Positions 16,859-25,127 of a stretch of 38,954 bases of DNA are shown here, piece by piece (the first letter of the stretch is position 1; the number at the start of each line of letters is the position of its first letter). Position numbers and translations under genes: made by a program. Under the pieces are notes generated by a model. The model made no database searches. It had not been told where the DNA came from and saw only the letters and a program-made list of their open reading frames with translations. This DNA comes from Oscillospiraceae bacterium. Its GTDB lineage: Bacteria; Bacillota; Clostridia; Oscillospirales; Ruminococcaceae. The stretch lies in assembly GCA_017472735.1 (NCBI GenBank), contig JAFUOD010000017.1, positions 1 to 38,954 on the forward strand, given 5' to 3'.

Positions 16859-18295
16859 TTACTTAATTGATTCTAAAGCGTCGCGCACGACCTCGCGCTC
16901 GTCAAAGTGAATCTTTACGTTATCAGCTAAAATCTGATAGTCCTCATGGCCTTTTCCTGCCAAAACGATTATATCATCTTTTTTTGCGTTTGTAACCGCC
17001 CAATTTATGGCATCACGGCGGTTTTCAATTCTTACATATTCGGTGTCACAGCCCGTAAGCCCTGCAACAATGTCATCAATAATTGCATTAGGGTCTTCGT
17101 TTCGTGGGTTATCCGAGGTTATAACCAACAAGTCGGCGTGCTTTGCGGCAGCCTGCGCCATTAACGGGCGTTTTTTCGCATCACGGTTTCCTCCGCAACC
17201 AAAAAGACAGACTATTCTGCCCAAAGCACCCTCTTTAACATTGTTTAAGATATTTTCAATTGCATCGGGGGTGTGGGCATAGTCGATAACAACGGTGAAG
17301 TCTTTACTCGTGGGCACAATCTCGCACCTGCCCCTTACACCTGCAACCTGTGAAATAAGGGGCACAGCCGTGTTAGGCTTAAAGCCAAGCATTTCAAGTC
17401 CTGCAAGAACAGCCACAGTGTTTGCAACGTTATACATTCCGGGCAAAGCAATGTTTGTTTTAAAGGTCTTGGAGCTGTCAGAGTACCAATATTGCGAACC
17501 GGAAGCAAAAAGCTTTATTCCGTCAGCGGTGAAATCGGCGTCATCAATTACTGCGTAGGATTTTTTAGGGCATGTAATCTCGTTAAAATAACGCTTGCCC
17601 CATTCGTCGTCGATATTTATAAGTGCCTGTTTGCAGCGTGCAAACAAAAGCTTTTTTGCCTGATAATAGTTTTCCATCGAACCGTGAACGTCCAAATGGT
17701 CTTGCGTGAGGTTTGTAAACACGGCAAGCTCAAAATCAACATCGCCAAGGCGCTTTTGTTCAAGCCCCTGAGATGAGACCTCCATAACTACCCATTCGCA
17801 GTTTTCATCTGCCATTTCACGCAAGAGGGCAAAGAACTCATTAGGCTCGGGCGTGGTGCGCTCGGTAGGTATTACCCTGTCGCCTATCTCGTTTTGGCAG
17901 GTGCCGATAAGCCCTGCTTTTATGCCCATTTTGGCAAGCATATTTTTAAAAACGGTGGTAATGGTGGTTTTGCCGTTTGTGCCTGTAACACCAATAAACT
18001 TAAGCTCGTTTTGCGGGTTGCCGTAATAATTTGCCCATAAAAGGGGTAAAACAGCCCGCGTGTCATCAACGATTATTTGGTTCGGCAAACCGCAGTCACG
18101 CTGGGTAACAAACACGCTTACGCCCTTTTTAGCGAGCTCGGGAATAAAGCTGTGAGCATCAAAGCTTTTACCGACAAGGCATACAAACAGCGAGCCCTCG
18201 CCCAATTCCTCTCTTGAATCCGACGAGATCTTTGTTATCTCAATGTTATCAAAAGAGGTTTTGCAAACGCCCTTTAAAATGTCATAAAGCTTCAT
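16859..18295 (-). CDS. murE: UDP-MurNAc-tripeptide synthetase (meso-DAP type)
   Basis: MurE adds the third stem-peptide residue to UDP-MurNAc-L-Ala-D-Glu. The ATP loop GVTGTNGKTT is near residue 110. The SDNPRNEDP motif marks the meso-diaminopimelate-specific form, so the cell wall is inferred to be of the DAP type. A GTG at 18304 opens the frame, but AGGTGA is correctly spaced from the ATG at 18295 (MKLYDILKGV), giving 478 aa. It lies between the PBP and mraY. No murF or murD follows in the cluster. Confidence 0.93.
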   Translation of the reverse strand: MKLYDILKGVCKTSFDNIEITKISSDSREELGEGSLFVCLVGKSFDAHSFIPELAKKGVSVFVTQRDCGLPNQIIVDDTRAVLPLLWANYYGNPQNELKFIGVTGTNGKTTITTVFKNMLAKMGIKAGLIGTCQNEIGDRVIPTERTTPEPNEFFALLREMADENCEWVVMEVSSQGLEQKRLGDVDFELAVFTNLTQDHLDVHGSMENYYQAKKLLFARCKQALINIDDEWGKRYFNEITCPKKSYAVIDDADFTADGIKLFASGSQYWYSDSSKTFKTNIALPGMYNVANTVAVLAGLEMLGFKPNTAVPLISQVAGVRGRCEIVPTSKDFTVVIDYAHTPDAIENILNNVKEGALGRIVCLFGCGGNRDAKKRPLMAQAAAKHADLLVITSDNPRNEDPNAIIDDIVAGLTGCDTEYVRIENRRDAINWAVTNAKKDDIIVLAGKGHEDYQILADNVKIHFDEREVVRDALESIK

Positions 18296-18327
18296 ATCGC
18301 TCACCTGCTTTTATTGTTTTTAGTTCG

Positions 18328-20553
18328 TCATCCTGTTTCGTCGTTGACGATGAAGTATGCTTCGATAATTGTGCCCTTTTCAACGTAAACATCTTTATAA
18401 TTCATTACGCCCGAGCACTGTGCGCCCGATTTATAAGCGGCGCCGCCTAACGGTTTAAGATTAAGTCCAAGCTTTGAAAGCTTTTTGTTTGCTTCGGTTA
18501 AGGTCATGTCGGTAAGGTCGGGAACAAGCACCATATCCTCCTCGACATTCTCCTCGGTATAAAGAACAACCGTACATCCCTTCGGCATTGCTTCGCCGTC
18601 CGAAGGTACTTGTCTTATAACCTTATCACCGTCGCCTATAATTTCGACTTTAAGCTCTAAGCCCAAAATTGTGTTGCGTGCCTTGTTAATATCTGCGCCC
18701 TCAACATCAGGGATATTAACATCAAGGTTTTCAAGCTCTTCCTCGCTGTACTGAGCGTAATAGCCAAGGTAAGGCAGGACCTGCGTGAACACCTCGGAAA
18801 CAACGGGTGCGGCAACTGCCGAGCCGTAATAGAGGCCGTTAGTAGGCTCATCTATCATAACAAGCATGATGATCTCGGGATCCTCGGCAGGATAGAAAGC
18901 ACAGTAAGAGGAAACATAGGTGTTACCTTCGGGGTTTTCGTCGATCTTCTGAGATGTGCCCGACTTGCCGCCTATGCTGTAACCCTTAATATAAACGTTA
19001 GAGCCGGAATTTGTTGTAACAACAGTCTCCAAAGTGTCACGCATAATGGCAGATGTCTCCTCGGAAATTACCTGACGCTTGATGGTGGGGGTAAATTCCT
19101 TTACGATATTGCCATCGGCATCGACAATTTTATTAACAACATAAGGTGTAACAAGATTTCCGCCGTTAACAACTGCCGCATATGCGGTTATCATTTGTAT
19201 AGGTGTTATCTTATTTGTCTGACCGAACGAGCTGGATGCAAGCGTTACCTGTGTCATATTGCTTGCATATAAGCTGTTTGCCTCGGCAGGCAGGTCGATA
19301 CCTGTTTTTTCGGTTAAGCCGAATGCTTCAAAGTATTCGCTGAACAAGTCTCCGCCAAGCTTTTGACCGATTGCTACGAACGCCGGGTTGCATGAATTGG
19401 TCATTGCCTCGATAAAGTTTTGTGTGCCGTGACCGCCTGTTTTTGTCCAGCAATGGAAGATCTGACCCTGAACATCGACATGGCCGTTACAATAGAAGGA
19501 ATCCGTTAAAGAAACTGCGTCTTCCTCGAGCGCTGCCGAGCCGGTGATCACCTTGAATACCGAGCCGGGAAAATAAAGCGAGGAGATAGCCTTGTTGGTC
19601 CACTGAAGATTCCATGCAGCTGAACGGGTTGAGGTATAAAGCTCCTCATCCGTAACACTAAGTCCTGCCAAAAGCGAAGCAGTGGCTTCGTCCGAAATTG
19701 CTGTGGGATAGTTAAGGTCATAATCGTGTTCTGTCGCCATTGCCAAAATTTTGCCTGTGTCACATTCCATAACAATTGCACAGCCGCGGTTAAGCGCCTT
19801 ATTCGAGGTTATTGCGTTTTCAAGCGCCTTTTCAACATAATACTGAATGGTCGAGTCGATATTTGTATAAATCGAGTCGCCGTCCTGAGCCTCGTAGCTC
19901 TGCTTATATTTATATTGTATCTCCTTGCCGTGAGCGTCGATTGCAGTGATTATCTTTCCGTCAACGCCTGTAAGGTAATCGTCATAATAAGACTCTAAGC
20001 CGTAAATGCCGTAACCGTCATAATGCAAGTGGCCGATAACATTTGCCGCCAGATCATCCTGAGGGTAATACCTTTTTGCGGTAGGTGTTGCACCCACGCA
20101 GGTAATGTCTGTCTCGGAGAAGATGTTCATAAGCTGTGTTGCCGTGTTTTTGTCAACATCTTTTTTAATAACCTGATATTGATTGTTTTTATAAAGCTTC
20201 GAGGTCACGTCCTCGCGCTCAACATTAAGCATGCTTGTCAGAGTCGAGACAATAAGCTCTTCCTGCTCGGTGTCACGTTCTTTATAAACGGCAGGGTCAA
20301 CATAAACAGTATAAACCGTAATACTTTGAGCAAGTACCTGTCCGTTGGCATCATAAATCGAGCCTCGGTTTGCCGCAACCTTAAGCGAGGTAAACTGCTG
20401 GTTGTTTGCAAGCGCCTGATATTTTTCACTTTCTGCAACCGCAACGTTATACATTACATAAGTAACATAAGCTGTTACCAAAAGCATTACCACCAAGACC
20501 ATGCCAAACAGGCGTCTTTTCATTACGCCTGTTGATTTATCATAACCTGCCAT
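18328..20553 (-). CDS. Class B penicillin-binding protein with PASTA domains (FtsI/SpoVD-like)
   Basis: This is a monofunctional DD-transpeptidase that cross-links septal peptidoglycan with FtsW. After a short cytoplasmic tail there is one transmembrane helix (about 15-37), a PBP dimerisation domain beginning near NRGSIYDANG, and the transpeptidase with the catalytic SVFK, SCN and KSGT motifs. Two PASTA domains close the protein (about the last 140 residues), as in SpoVD and PBP2x. AGGAG is five bases before the ATG at 20553, giving 741 aa. SpoVD and vegetative PBP2B cannot be separated by sequence alone. Confidence 0.93.
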   Translation of the reverse strand: MAGYDKSTGVMKRRLFGMVLVVMLLVTAYVTYVMYNVAVAESEKYQALANNQQFTSLKVAANRGSIYDANGQVLAQSITVYTVYVDPAVYKERDTEQEELIVSTLTSMLNVEREDVTSKLYKNNQYQVIKKDVDKNTATQLMNIFSETDITCVGATPTAKRYYPQDDLAANVIGHLHYDGYGIYGLESYYDDYLTGVDGKIITAIDAHGKEIQYKYKQSYEAQDGDSIYTNIDSTIQYYVEKALENAITSNKALNRGCAIVMECDTGKILAMATEHDYDLNYPTAISDEATASLLAGLSVTDEELYTSTRSAAWNLQWTNKAISSLYFPGSVFKVITGSAALEEDAVSLTDSFYCNGHVDVQGQIFHCWTKTGGHGTQNFIEAMTNSCNPAFVAIGQKLGGDLFSEYFEAFGLTEKTGIDLPAEANSLYASNMTQVTLASSSFGQTNKITPIQMITAYAAVVNGGNLVTPYVVNKIVDADGNIVKEFTPTIKRQVISEETSAIMRDTLETVVTTNSGSNVYIKGYSIGGKSGTSQKIDENPEGNTYVSSYCAFYPAEDPEIIMLVMIDEPTNGLYYGSAVAAPVVSEVFTQVLPYLGYYAQYSEEELENLDVNIPDVEGADINKARNTILGLELKVEIIGDGDKVIRQVPSDGEAMPKGCTVVLYTEENVEEDMVLVPDLTDMTLTEANKKLSKLGLNLKPLGGAAYKSGAQCSGVMNYKDVYVEKGTIIEAYFIVNDETG

Positions 20554-20598
20554 TGCTTCTCCTTTCCAAAGTTTAAACATTTTTTGCTAAAAGAACAG

Positions 20599-20650
20599 AA
20601 AAAGCCCAGCTTGCTCCTTCACTTATTTGAAAAGGCAAAACGTGGCTTTC
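20599..20650 (-). terminator. Possible internal attenuator between ftsL and the PBP gene
   Basis: On the minus strand GAAAGCC (20650-20644) pairs with GGGCTTTTTC (about 20607-20599) around an inner imperfect stem. A T-run follows, so it resembles an intrinsic terminator placed in the 121-bp ftsL-PBP spacer. It could reduce expression of downstream genes. The long inner loop makes it weak. Confidence 0.4.
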
Positions 20651-20674
20651 CCCTGATACATATATCTTATTTAT

Positions 20675-21163
20675 TTATGCTCCGAGATATTCACACAAAT
20701 CGGCAAACCAACCCTGAATTATAACAAAAACATTTCGGCTTTTTGCTTCAACAACTTCAATGACCGTGTCGCCCTCAAGCTCGATGTATTCGATCTGTGC
20801 TTTATCAAGCTTTTGAAGTCCCAAAACATTCTGAGCGTAATCCTCGACATTTTTAACCGAGGTTGCTGATTCATATTTGGCAGCAAGTGTGATGTTTTCA
20901 GCCTCGAGTGCCTGAAGTTGAGCTTCAAGCGAGCTTATCTCGTTAAACAGGCGGTTCGATTCGACCTTGCCGTAAAGTACAGCGCAAAGTATTGCCAAAA
21001 CAAGTGCCGCCTTAAGGAAGAACTTAAATGAGCTTTCACGTCTTACAACGGGATTAGGATTTGTTTTTACCTCTATCCTTGGCTTTTCCTGTGCCTGAGG
21101 CGATTGCTTCTTAGGCTCGTATACGGAAAGATCATATGCTAAATTTCCGTTCGGTGTTGCCAT
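20675..21163 (-). CDS. ftsL: FtsL-like cell division protein
   Basis: FtsL is a small bitopic coiled-coil protein that recruits and activates the septal synthase with DivIC and DivIB. The 162-aa protein has a disordered Pro/Lys-rich cytoplasmic N-terminus (about 1-45), a transmembrane helix (about 48-65) and a coiled coil (about 68-105). FtsL sequences are very divergent, so the call relies on this architecture and on the position between rsmH and the PBP gene. The start has AAAGGAATGA upstream. Confidence 0.85.
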   Translation of the reverse strand: MATPNGNLAYDLSVYEPKKQSPQAQEKPRIEVKTNPNPVVRRESSFKFFLKAALVLAILCAVLYGKVESNRLFNEISSLEAQLQALEAENITLAAKYESATSVKNVEDYAQNVLGLQKLDKAQIEYIELEGDTVIEVVEAKSRNVFVIIQGWFADLCEYLGA

Positions 21164-21179
21164 TCAAGTCATTCCTTTC

Positions 21180-22106
21180 TTAATCCTTTATTTTTTCTAT
21201 TATCCTAAGTTTTGCCGAGTGACTGCGGTTATTGGCTTCAAGCTCGGCTTTGCTTGGTTCAATTGGTTTTCTTGTTATAAGTTTTCCCCGAGGGGTGTTG
21301 CCGCATACGCAAATGGGAAACTCGGGAGGGCAGGTACAGCCCTGACAAAAGCTTGCAAAGCGCTGCTTAACAAGCCTGTCCTCTAACGAGTGGAAGGTTA
21401 TTATTGCAAGTCTTCCCCCAACATTAAGGGCATTAAACGCTTTATCTAAAGCCTCCGAAAGTCCTCCGAGCTCGTTGTTTACTTCAATTCTAATGGCTTG
21501 AAAGGTTTTTTTGCAGGGGTTCTTCTCTCGTCGAATCTTCTGCGGAACTGACATCTTAATTATCTCTGCCAGTTCCGAAGTTGACTCGATTGGATTGGAT
21601 TCGCGCGTTTTTACAATATTGGAGGCGATGTTTTTTGCAAATTTTTCTTCGCCGTATTCAAAAAGAATACGGACAAGTTCGCTGTATGAGTAGTTATTAA
21701 CTACATCGCGGGCACTTAAGCCCTCTCGGCTCATTCTCATATCAAGCGGTGCATCGGCGTGATAGGAAAAACCTCTCTCGGCATTGTCGAGCTGATAAGA
21801 CGATACGCCAAGGTCAAGAAGCATTCCGTCCAGACCGCTGATGTTTAAATCCTCTAAAATCTTGTCGATTTCTGTATAGTTAGAATGAACCACAACAGCA
21901 TTTAAACCCGCAAGCCTTTCTGATGCTACTTTAACAGCATCGGGGTCACGGTCAATTGCTATCAGCTTGCCTGTTGTAAGCCTTTTTGCTATTTCACGGG
22001 AGTGGCCGGCACCGCCTGCCGTACCGTCGGCATAAATGCCGTCAGGCTTAATAGCAAGGCCTTCAAGACATTCGTTTAATAAAACAGAGTAGTGTTTAAA
22101 TTCCAC
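21180..22106 (-). CDS. rsmH: 16S rRNA (cytosine(1402)-N4)-methyltransferase
   Basis: RsmH (MraW) makes N4-methyl-C1402 in the 30S decoding centre. The 308-aa protein has the N-terminal HYSVLLNE, the SAM-binding DGTAGGAGHS motif (about 27-36), LLDLGVSSYQLD and the C-terminal ITFHSLEDRLVKQ signature. The start is a GTG at 22106 three bases after the mraZ stop, without a clear ribosome binding site, which suggests translational coupling to mraZ. Confidence 0.96.
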   Translation of the reverse strand: MEFKHYSVLLNECLEGLAIKPDGIYADGTAGGAGHSREIAKRLTTGKLIAIDRDPDAVKVASERLAGLNAVVVHSNYTEIDKILEDLNISGLDGMLLDLGVSSYQLDNAERGFSYHADAPLDMRMSREGLSARDVVNNYSYSELVRILFEYGEEKFAKNIASNIVKTRESNPIESTSELAEIIKMSVPQKIRREKNPCKKTFQAIRIEVNNELGGLSEALDKAFNALNVGGRLAIITFHSLEDRLVKQRFASFCQGCTCPPEFPICVCGNTPRGKLITRKPIEPSKAELEANNRSHSAKLRIIEKIKD

Positions 22107-22109
22107 GGT

Positions 22110-22544
22110 TTAATCAAGGCTTGAAAGAGCAGCATAGATATCATCGGGGTTGATCGACTGGGTAAAGGCTTCATAGGTCGCCTTATCCCAAATCTCGGCG
22201 GTCTCGATCGCTCCGACTACATAAACGTCTTTCATAAGTCCTGCATATTCACGCAATGCCTGAGGAACCAAAATTCTGCCAAGCTTGTCAGCTTCGACAG
22301 CTAAAGCACCTTTAATATATATTTGCTTTAAGATCTCTTTCTCTCTGCCCTCTTTCATGGCATAAATACGTTCTAAAAGGCTGTTCCACGATTCTTCGGA
22401 ATAAGCAACAAGGCGGTGGTCAGCCCCGCGGGTAAGCATGAACCTGTCGCCGATTATTTCACGAAACTTTTGAGGAAAGCTCATTCTTCCCTTGGCATCT
22501 ATTGTATAAGGCATTTCGCCGCTCATCATTGCCGATATCTGCAT
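22110..22544 (-). CDS. mraZ: Transcriptional regulator MraZ
   Basis: MraZ is a ring-forming SpoVT/AbrB-fold DNA-binding protein that represses its own dcw promoter. It has the duplicated signature: YTIDAKGRMSFPQKFRE near the N-terminus and EADKLGRILVPQALREY in the second half. A GTG at 22553 opens the frame, but AGGTGA lies five bases before the ATG at 22544 (MQISAMMSGE), giving about 144 aa, the family length. It is the first gene of the dcw operon, just after matching operator repeats. Confidence 0.95.
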   Translation of the reverse strand: MQISAMMSGEMPYTIDAKGRMSFPQKFREIIGDRFMLTRGADHRLVAYSEESWNSLLERIYAMKEGREKEILKQIYIKGALAVEADKLGRILVPQALREYAGLMKDVYVVGAIETAEIWDKATYEAFTQSINPDDIYAALSSLD

Positions 22545-22570
22545 CAGGTTCACCTCACTTTCAACTTTTC

Positions 22571-22610
22571 AACAGAGTTTTTAACACTTTTTCACACCGT
22601 TTACCACTGT
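22571..22610 (-). promoter_or_regulatory. MraZ-box operator repeats
   Basis: On the minus strand three direct repeats with an exact 10-bp period follow the promoter: ACAGTGGTAA (22610-22601), ACGGTGTGAA (22600-22591) and AAAGTGTTAA (22590-22581), with a degenerate fourth AAACTCTGTT (22580-22571). The shared GTG core and 10-bp phasing match known MraZ boxes (AAAGTGK-N3 arrays). The boxes begin about nine bases after the -10, so bound MraZ would block the start site. Confidence 0.8.
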
Positions 22611-22618
22611 TTTCGTAA

Positions 22619-22647
22619 ATTATACCACTCACGTACCTAAAAATCAA
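22619..22647 (-). promoter_or_regulatory. Predicted dcw operon promoter
   Basis: On the minus strand TTGATT (22647-22642) and TATAAT (22624-22619) are separated by 17 bp, directly before the MraZ boxes. Confidence 0.85.
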
Positions 22648-22740
22648 TATATTTTACGCAAAGTCAATTTAAATAAAACAGAGAATTTAAACCTCTTATT
22701 TTGTACAATCTGCCAAATTCCAATTCTGTGGCAAAATTTA

Positions 22741-22774
22741 AAGCCTTGGCTTAAAACTAAGCCAAGGCTTTTTA
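22741..22774 (-). terminator. Intrinsic terminator of the CNNM/CorC gene
   Basis: AAAGCCTTGGCTT and AAGCCAAGGCTTT form a perfect stem with a short loop just after the stop codon of the CorC-type gene. A T-rich tract lies at both ends, so it may act in both directions. Confidence 0.85.
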
Positions 22775-22788
22775 AAATCGTTTATTTA

Positions 22789-24075
22789 TCAGTCTTTATC
22801 CGACTTGCCATCGTCATCGTCATCTTTATCATCGCCGTCATCAATTTCGTTAACGGTAATGCGAATGCGTTGAATCTTTTGCTCATCTGCAGATACAACC
22901 TTAAATGTGAATCTGCCGCAGTCTACCACCTCGCCGTTTTCGGGAATGTGGTCTAAGTTTTCCATTACAAGGCCGCCTATCGAATTGCAATCAGTTTCGA
23001 TCTCCTCATCTTCAAGCTCGATATTCTCTAAAAAGTCGCGGATGCTAAGATCAGCCGAAACTTCATATTCGTTTTCTTCCTCGAGCTTAACAAACGAGGT
23101 ATCCTCTTCGTCCGTTTCGTCATAAATCTCACCGACAAGCTCCTCGATAATATCCTCCATGGTTACAATGCCCTGAGTACCGCCGTACTGGTCAACAACA
23201 ATTGCCATGTGGTTTTTGGTTTTCTGCATCTCACGCATGATTTCGGAGATTGCGGTAAGGCCGAATATGTACAAAGGCTTTTGCAAAATTTCGTTAATGT
23301 CACGTCTGCCTTCAAGGTACATATCGAAAAAGTTTTTTTGATGGATTATGCCGACAATGTTATCGATGGTCTTCTCGTAAACAGGCAAGCGAGAGAAATG
23401 AGTTGACAAGAATACGTCTCTTATTTCTTCAATGCTGTCCTCAATATCAACAGCGGCAACATTGACTCTGGGAATCAAAATCTCGCTGATTGAGATATCG
23501 TGGAATTCCAAAGCACTTTTTACAAGGTCGCTTTCCTCTTCGTTCAAAACGCCTTCGTCCTCAATCTCGTCGATGATATATTTAAGCTCTTCTTCTGTGA
23601 GGGAAGGTTGCTTATCCTCTCCTCCGCAAAGGCGAACAATAAAGTTCTTAAGCTTTAAAAGCACCCAAACTACAGGGGTGAATACCACTATCAGCCAGTG
23701 CAAGGGGTAGGCAATGAAGAGTGAGAACGCTTCGGGAAATTCGTTTGCCAGGTTTTTGGGAATGATCTCACCAATCAAGATTACAACAACTGTAATAACA
23801 GCTGTTCCGATTGCGACATATTCTATGCCGAACTCTTCGGTTACATAAATCGTGGTGAGTGCCGACGCCGTTAGGTTAACAATGTTGTTGCCTATTAATA
23901 TTGTTGTCAGCGCCTTGTCGAAATTGTCGGAAATTTTAATAGCCATAATTGCACGCTTGTTGCCGTCATCGGCAATCGAGCGAAGTCTCGCTTTGTTAAC
24001 GGAGTTGTATGCAGTCTCCGAAGCCGAGAAAATCGCTGAGAAAAGCAATAACACGACTATTATGAACACGTCCAT
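22789..24075 (-). CDS. CNNM/CorC (hemolysin C-like) membrane protein with CBS domains
   Basis: This family is involved in magnesium or cobalt homeostasis; the old hemolysin name is probably misleading. The 428-aa protein has an N-terminal DUF21 domain with about four membrane segments (residues 1-160, with FSASETAYNSVNKARL), a CBS pair (about 200-320, with RVNVAAVDIEDSIEEI and the MAIVVDQYGGTQGIVTMEDI motif), and a C-terminal CorC/HlyC domain. The tail is very Asp/Lys-rich. It has its own promoter and terminator, so it is probably monocistronic. Confidence 0.92.
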   Translation of the reverse strand: MDVFIIVVLLLFSAIFSASETAYNSVNKARLRSIADDGNKRAIMAIKISDNFDKALTTILIGNNIVNLTASALTTIYVTEEFGIEYVAIGTAVITVVVILIGEIIPKNLANEFPEAFSLFIAYPLHWLIVVFTPVVWVLLKLKNFIVRLCGGEDKQPSLTEEELKYIIDEIEDEGVLNEEESDLVKSALEFHDISISEILIPRVNVAAVDIEDSIEEIRDVFLSTHFSRLPVYEKTIDNIVGIIHQKNFFDMYLEGRRDINEILQKPLYIFGLTAISEIMREMQKTKNHMAIVVDQYGGTQGIVTMEDIIEELVGEIYDETDEEDTSFVKLEEENEYEVSADLSIRDFLENIELEDEEIETDCNSIGGLVMENLDHIPENGEVVDCGRFTFKVVSADEQKIQRIRITVNEIDDGDDKDDDDDGKSDKD

Positions 24076-24118
24076 TAAAGTACATCAAACCTTTCTGCGC
24101 ATAAGTATGCACGATGTG

Positions 24119-24147
24119 ATTATAGCACAACGTTTTTTAAAAATCAA
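24119..24147 (-). promoter_or_regulatory. Predicted promoter of the CNNM/CorC gene
   Basis: On the minus strand TTGATT (24147-24142) and TATAAT (24124-24119) have a 17-bp spacer, 44 bp before the start codon. Confidence 0.85.
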
Positions 24148-24181
24148 GCGGCATTGAAAATTAGTTTAAAATTGCAAGTGT

Positions 24182-24303
24182 GCAGGGCGAAGCCCCCTCA
24201 GCGTGCTTCGCACGCCGAGGCCCCAAAGGCGCCCCAAAAGGGGCGCCTTTGGGGTGAGCCCCCGACCCGCCGACGGCGGGTCGGGGGCAGGGCTTCGCCC
24301 TGC
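24182..24303 (-). repeat. GC-rich three-hairpin (cloverleaf) element, copy B
   Basis: Perfect 14-bp outer arms (24182-24195 and 24290-24303) enclose HP1 24196-24220 (11 bp, one mismatch), HP2 24221-24254 (15 bp, perfect) and HP3 24258-24288 (14 bp, perfect). The linkers are 0 nt, 0 nt, TGA and A, the same plan as copy A, yet the hairpin sequences differ. The HP1 A-C mismatch again becomes U-G on the minus strand. It lies between a small Cys-rich gene and the CNNM promoter, both read from the minus strand. Confidence 0.85.
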
Positions 24304-24342
24304 CGCAAACTGCACCTAAACGCAGTTTTTTCAAAAAGCAAG

Positions 24343-24555
24343 CTATGCCTGCGCCTTCTCCCCTACTGCGCTTTCTACATTCAGCGGAACAAACCGCAAA
24401 AGGCTGTTGCGGCAACCGCTCTCGGCAAATCCGCAATCAGCTTTGTTCAGGCACTCCGAGCACACAGAGCCTGCCTCATCAAAAAAGCTCACCACAACCA
24501 CATTTCTTTCAAGATATGTGCAATACTTCACATTAACAAACTTAAACTCACCCAT
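24343..24555 (-). CDS. Small cysteine-rich protein of unknown function
   Basis: I do not recognise this 70-aa protein (MGEFKFVNVKYCTYL...). Five cysteines are spread as C-x(19)-C-x2-C-x6-C-x6-C, with a VCSECLNKADC core that suggests metal binding. The frame opens upstream at 24573, but GGGAGAGC is well placed before the ATG at 24555. It is transcribed away from the DUF2508-like gene. Coding is supported by the ribosome binding site and a plausible composition, but there is no close family to confirm it. The cloverleaf copy B begins 39 bp after its stop. Confidence 0.6.
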   Translation of the reverse strand: MGEFKFVNVKYCTYLERNVVVVSFFDEAGSVCSECLNKADCGFAESGCRNSLLRFVPLNVESAVGEKAQA

Positions 24556-24683
24556 TAATAGCTCTCCCTTCAAATAATCTCAGCCTAATAAGTATATGCC
24601 CAAAGAAACTTTTTAAGCCGCCCAAGACATAAAAACGCTCAAGAAAAAATATCTATTTATAAAACACATAAACGAGGTGTGAA

Positions 24684-24965
24684 ATGGGCAAGTTTATTAA
24701 AGATAAAAGAGAGCGAGAGTTAGCTAAAACCTCGAAAAAGTTAGCGCAGGTTACTTCAGAGCTTAAAACCGTCTCCGAGGCGATAAGCCTTGCAGACAGG
24801 TGCTTTAACGAGGTTGATAACGACGACCTTACCGAAGCGCTTATTTATGACAGGTCGGCGCTTTTGGCAAGATACAGTTTCCTCATTAAAGAGGCAAAAA
24901 GATTAGAGCTTGAGCTTGAAGCGGCAAAAGATTTGCTTAATTCGGGTAAAAATGGCTTGACATAA
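24684..24965 (+). CDS. DUF2508 (YaaL-like) protein
   Basis: This 93-aa, highly charged helical protein resembles the DUF2508/YaaL family, small proteins widespread in Firmicutes. The matching core is the stretch LADRCFNEVDNDDLTEALIY followed by RYSFLIKEAKRL (about 37-72), in line with the family pattern of an ALIY-type motif and a C-terminal helix. The start has GAGGTGTGAA upstream. Function is unknown; a sporulation link is suggested only by the position of yaaL in B. subtilis. Its last codons overlap the -35 of the following tRNA promoter. Confidence 0.7.
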   Translation: MGKFIKDKRERELAKTSKKLAQVTSELKTVSEAISLADRCFNEVDNDDLTEALIYDRSALLARYSFLIKEAKRLELELEAAKDLLNSGKNGLT

Positions 24966-24985
24966 CCAAGTTGTTGTGATATTAT
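24957..24985 (+). promoter_or_regulatory. Predicted promoter of the tRNA-Ser pair
   Basis: TTGACA (24957-24962) and TATTAT (24980-24985) are separated by 17 bp, ending 24 bp before tRNA-Ser(TGA). The -35 is embedded in the 3' end of the DUF2508-like gene. Confidence 0.8.
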
Positions 24986-25009
24986 AGTAGGGCTGTGAAT
25001 CACCCACAT

Positions 25010-25098
<89 letters not shown>

Positions 25099-25127
25099 CC
25101 AGACATATTCACATAACACCACCCTAT

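Noticed and set aside
24154-24558. A 134-codon frame on the plus strand through element B
   Set aside because: It is made of the GC-rich palindromes and the antisense of the Cys-rich gene; no ribosome binding site or protein-like composition.
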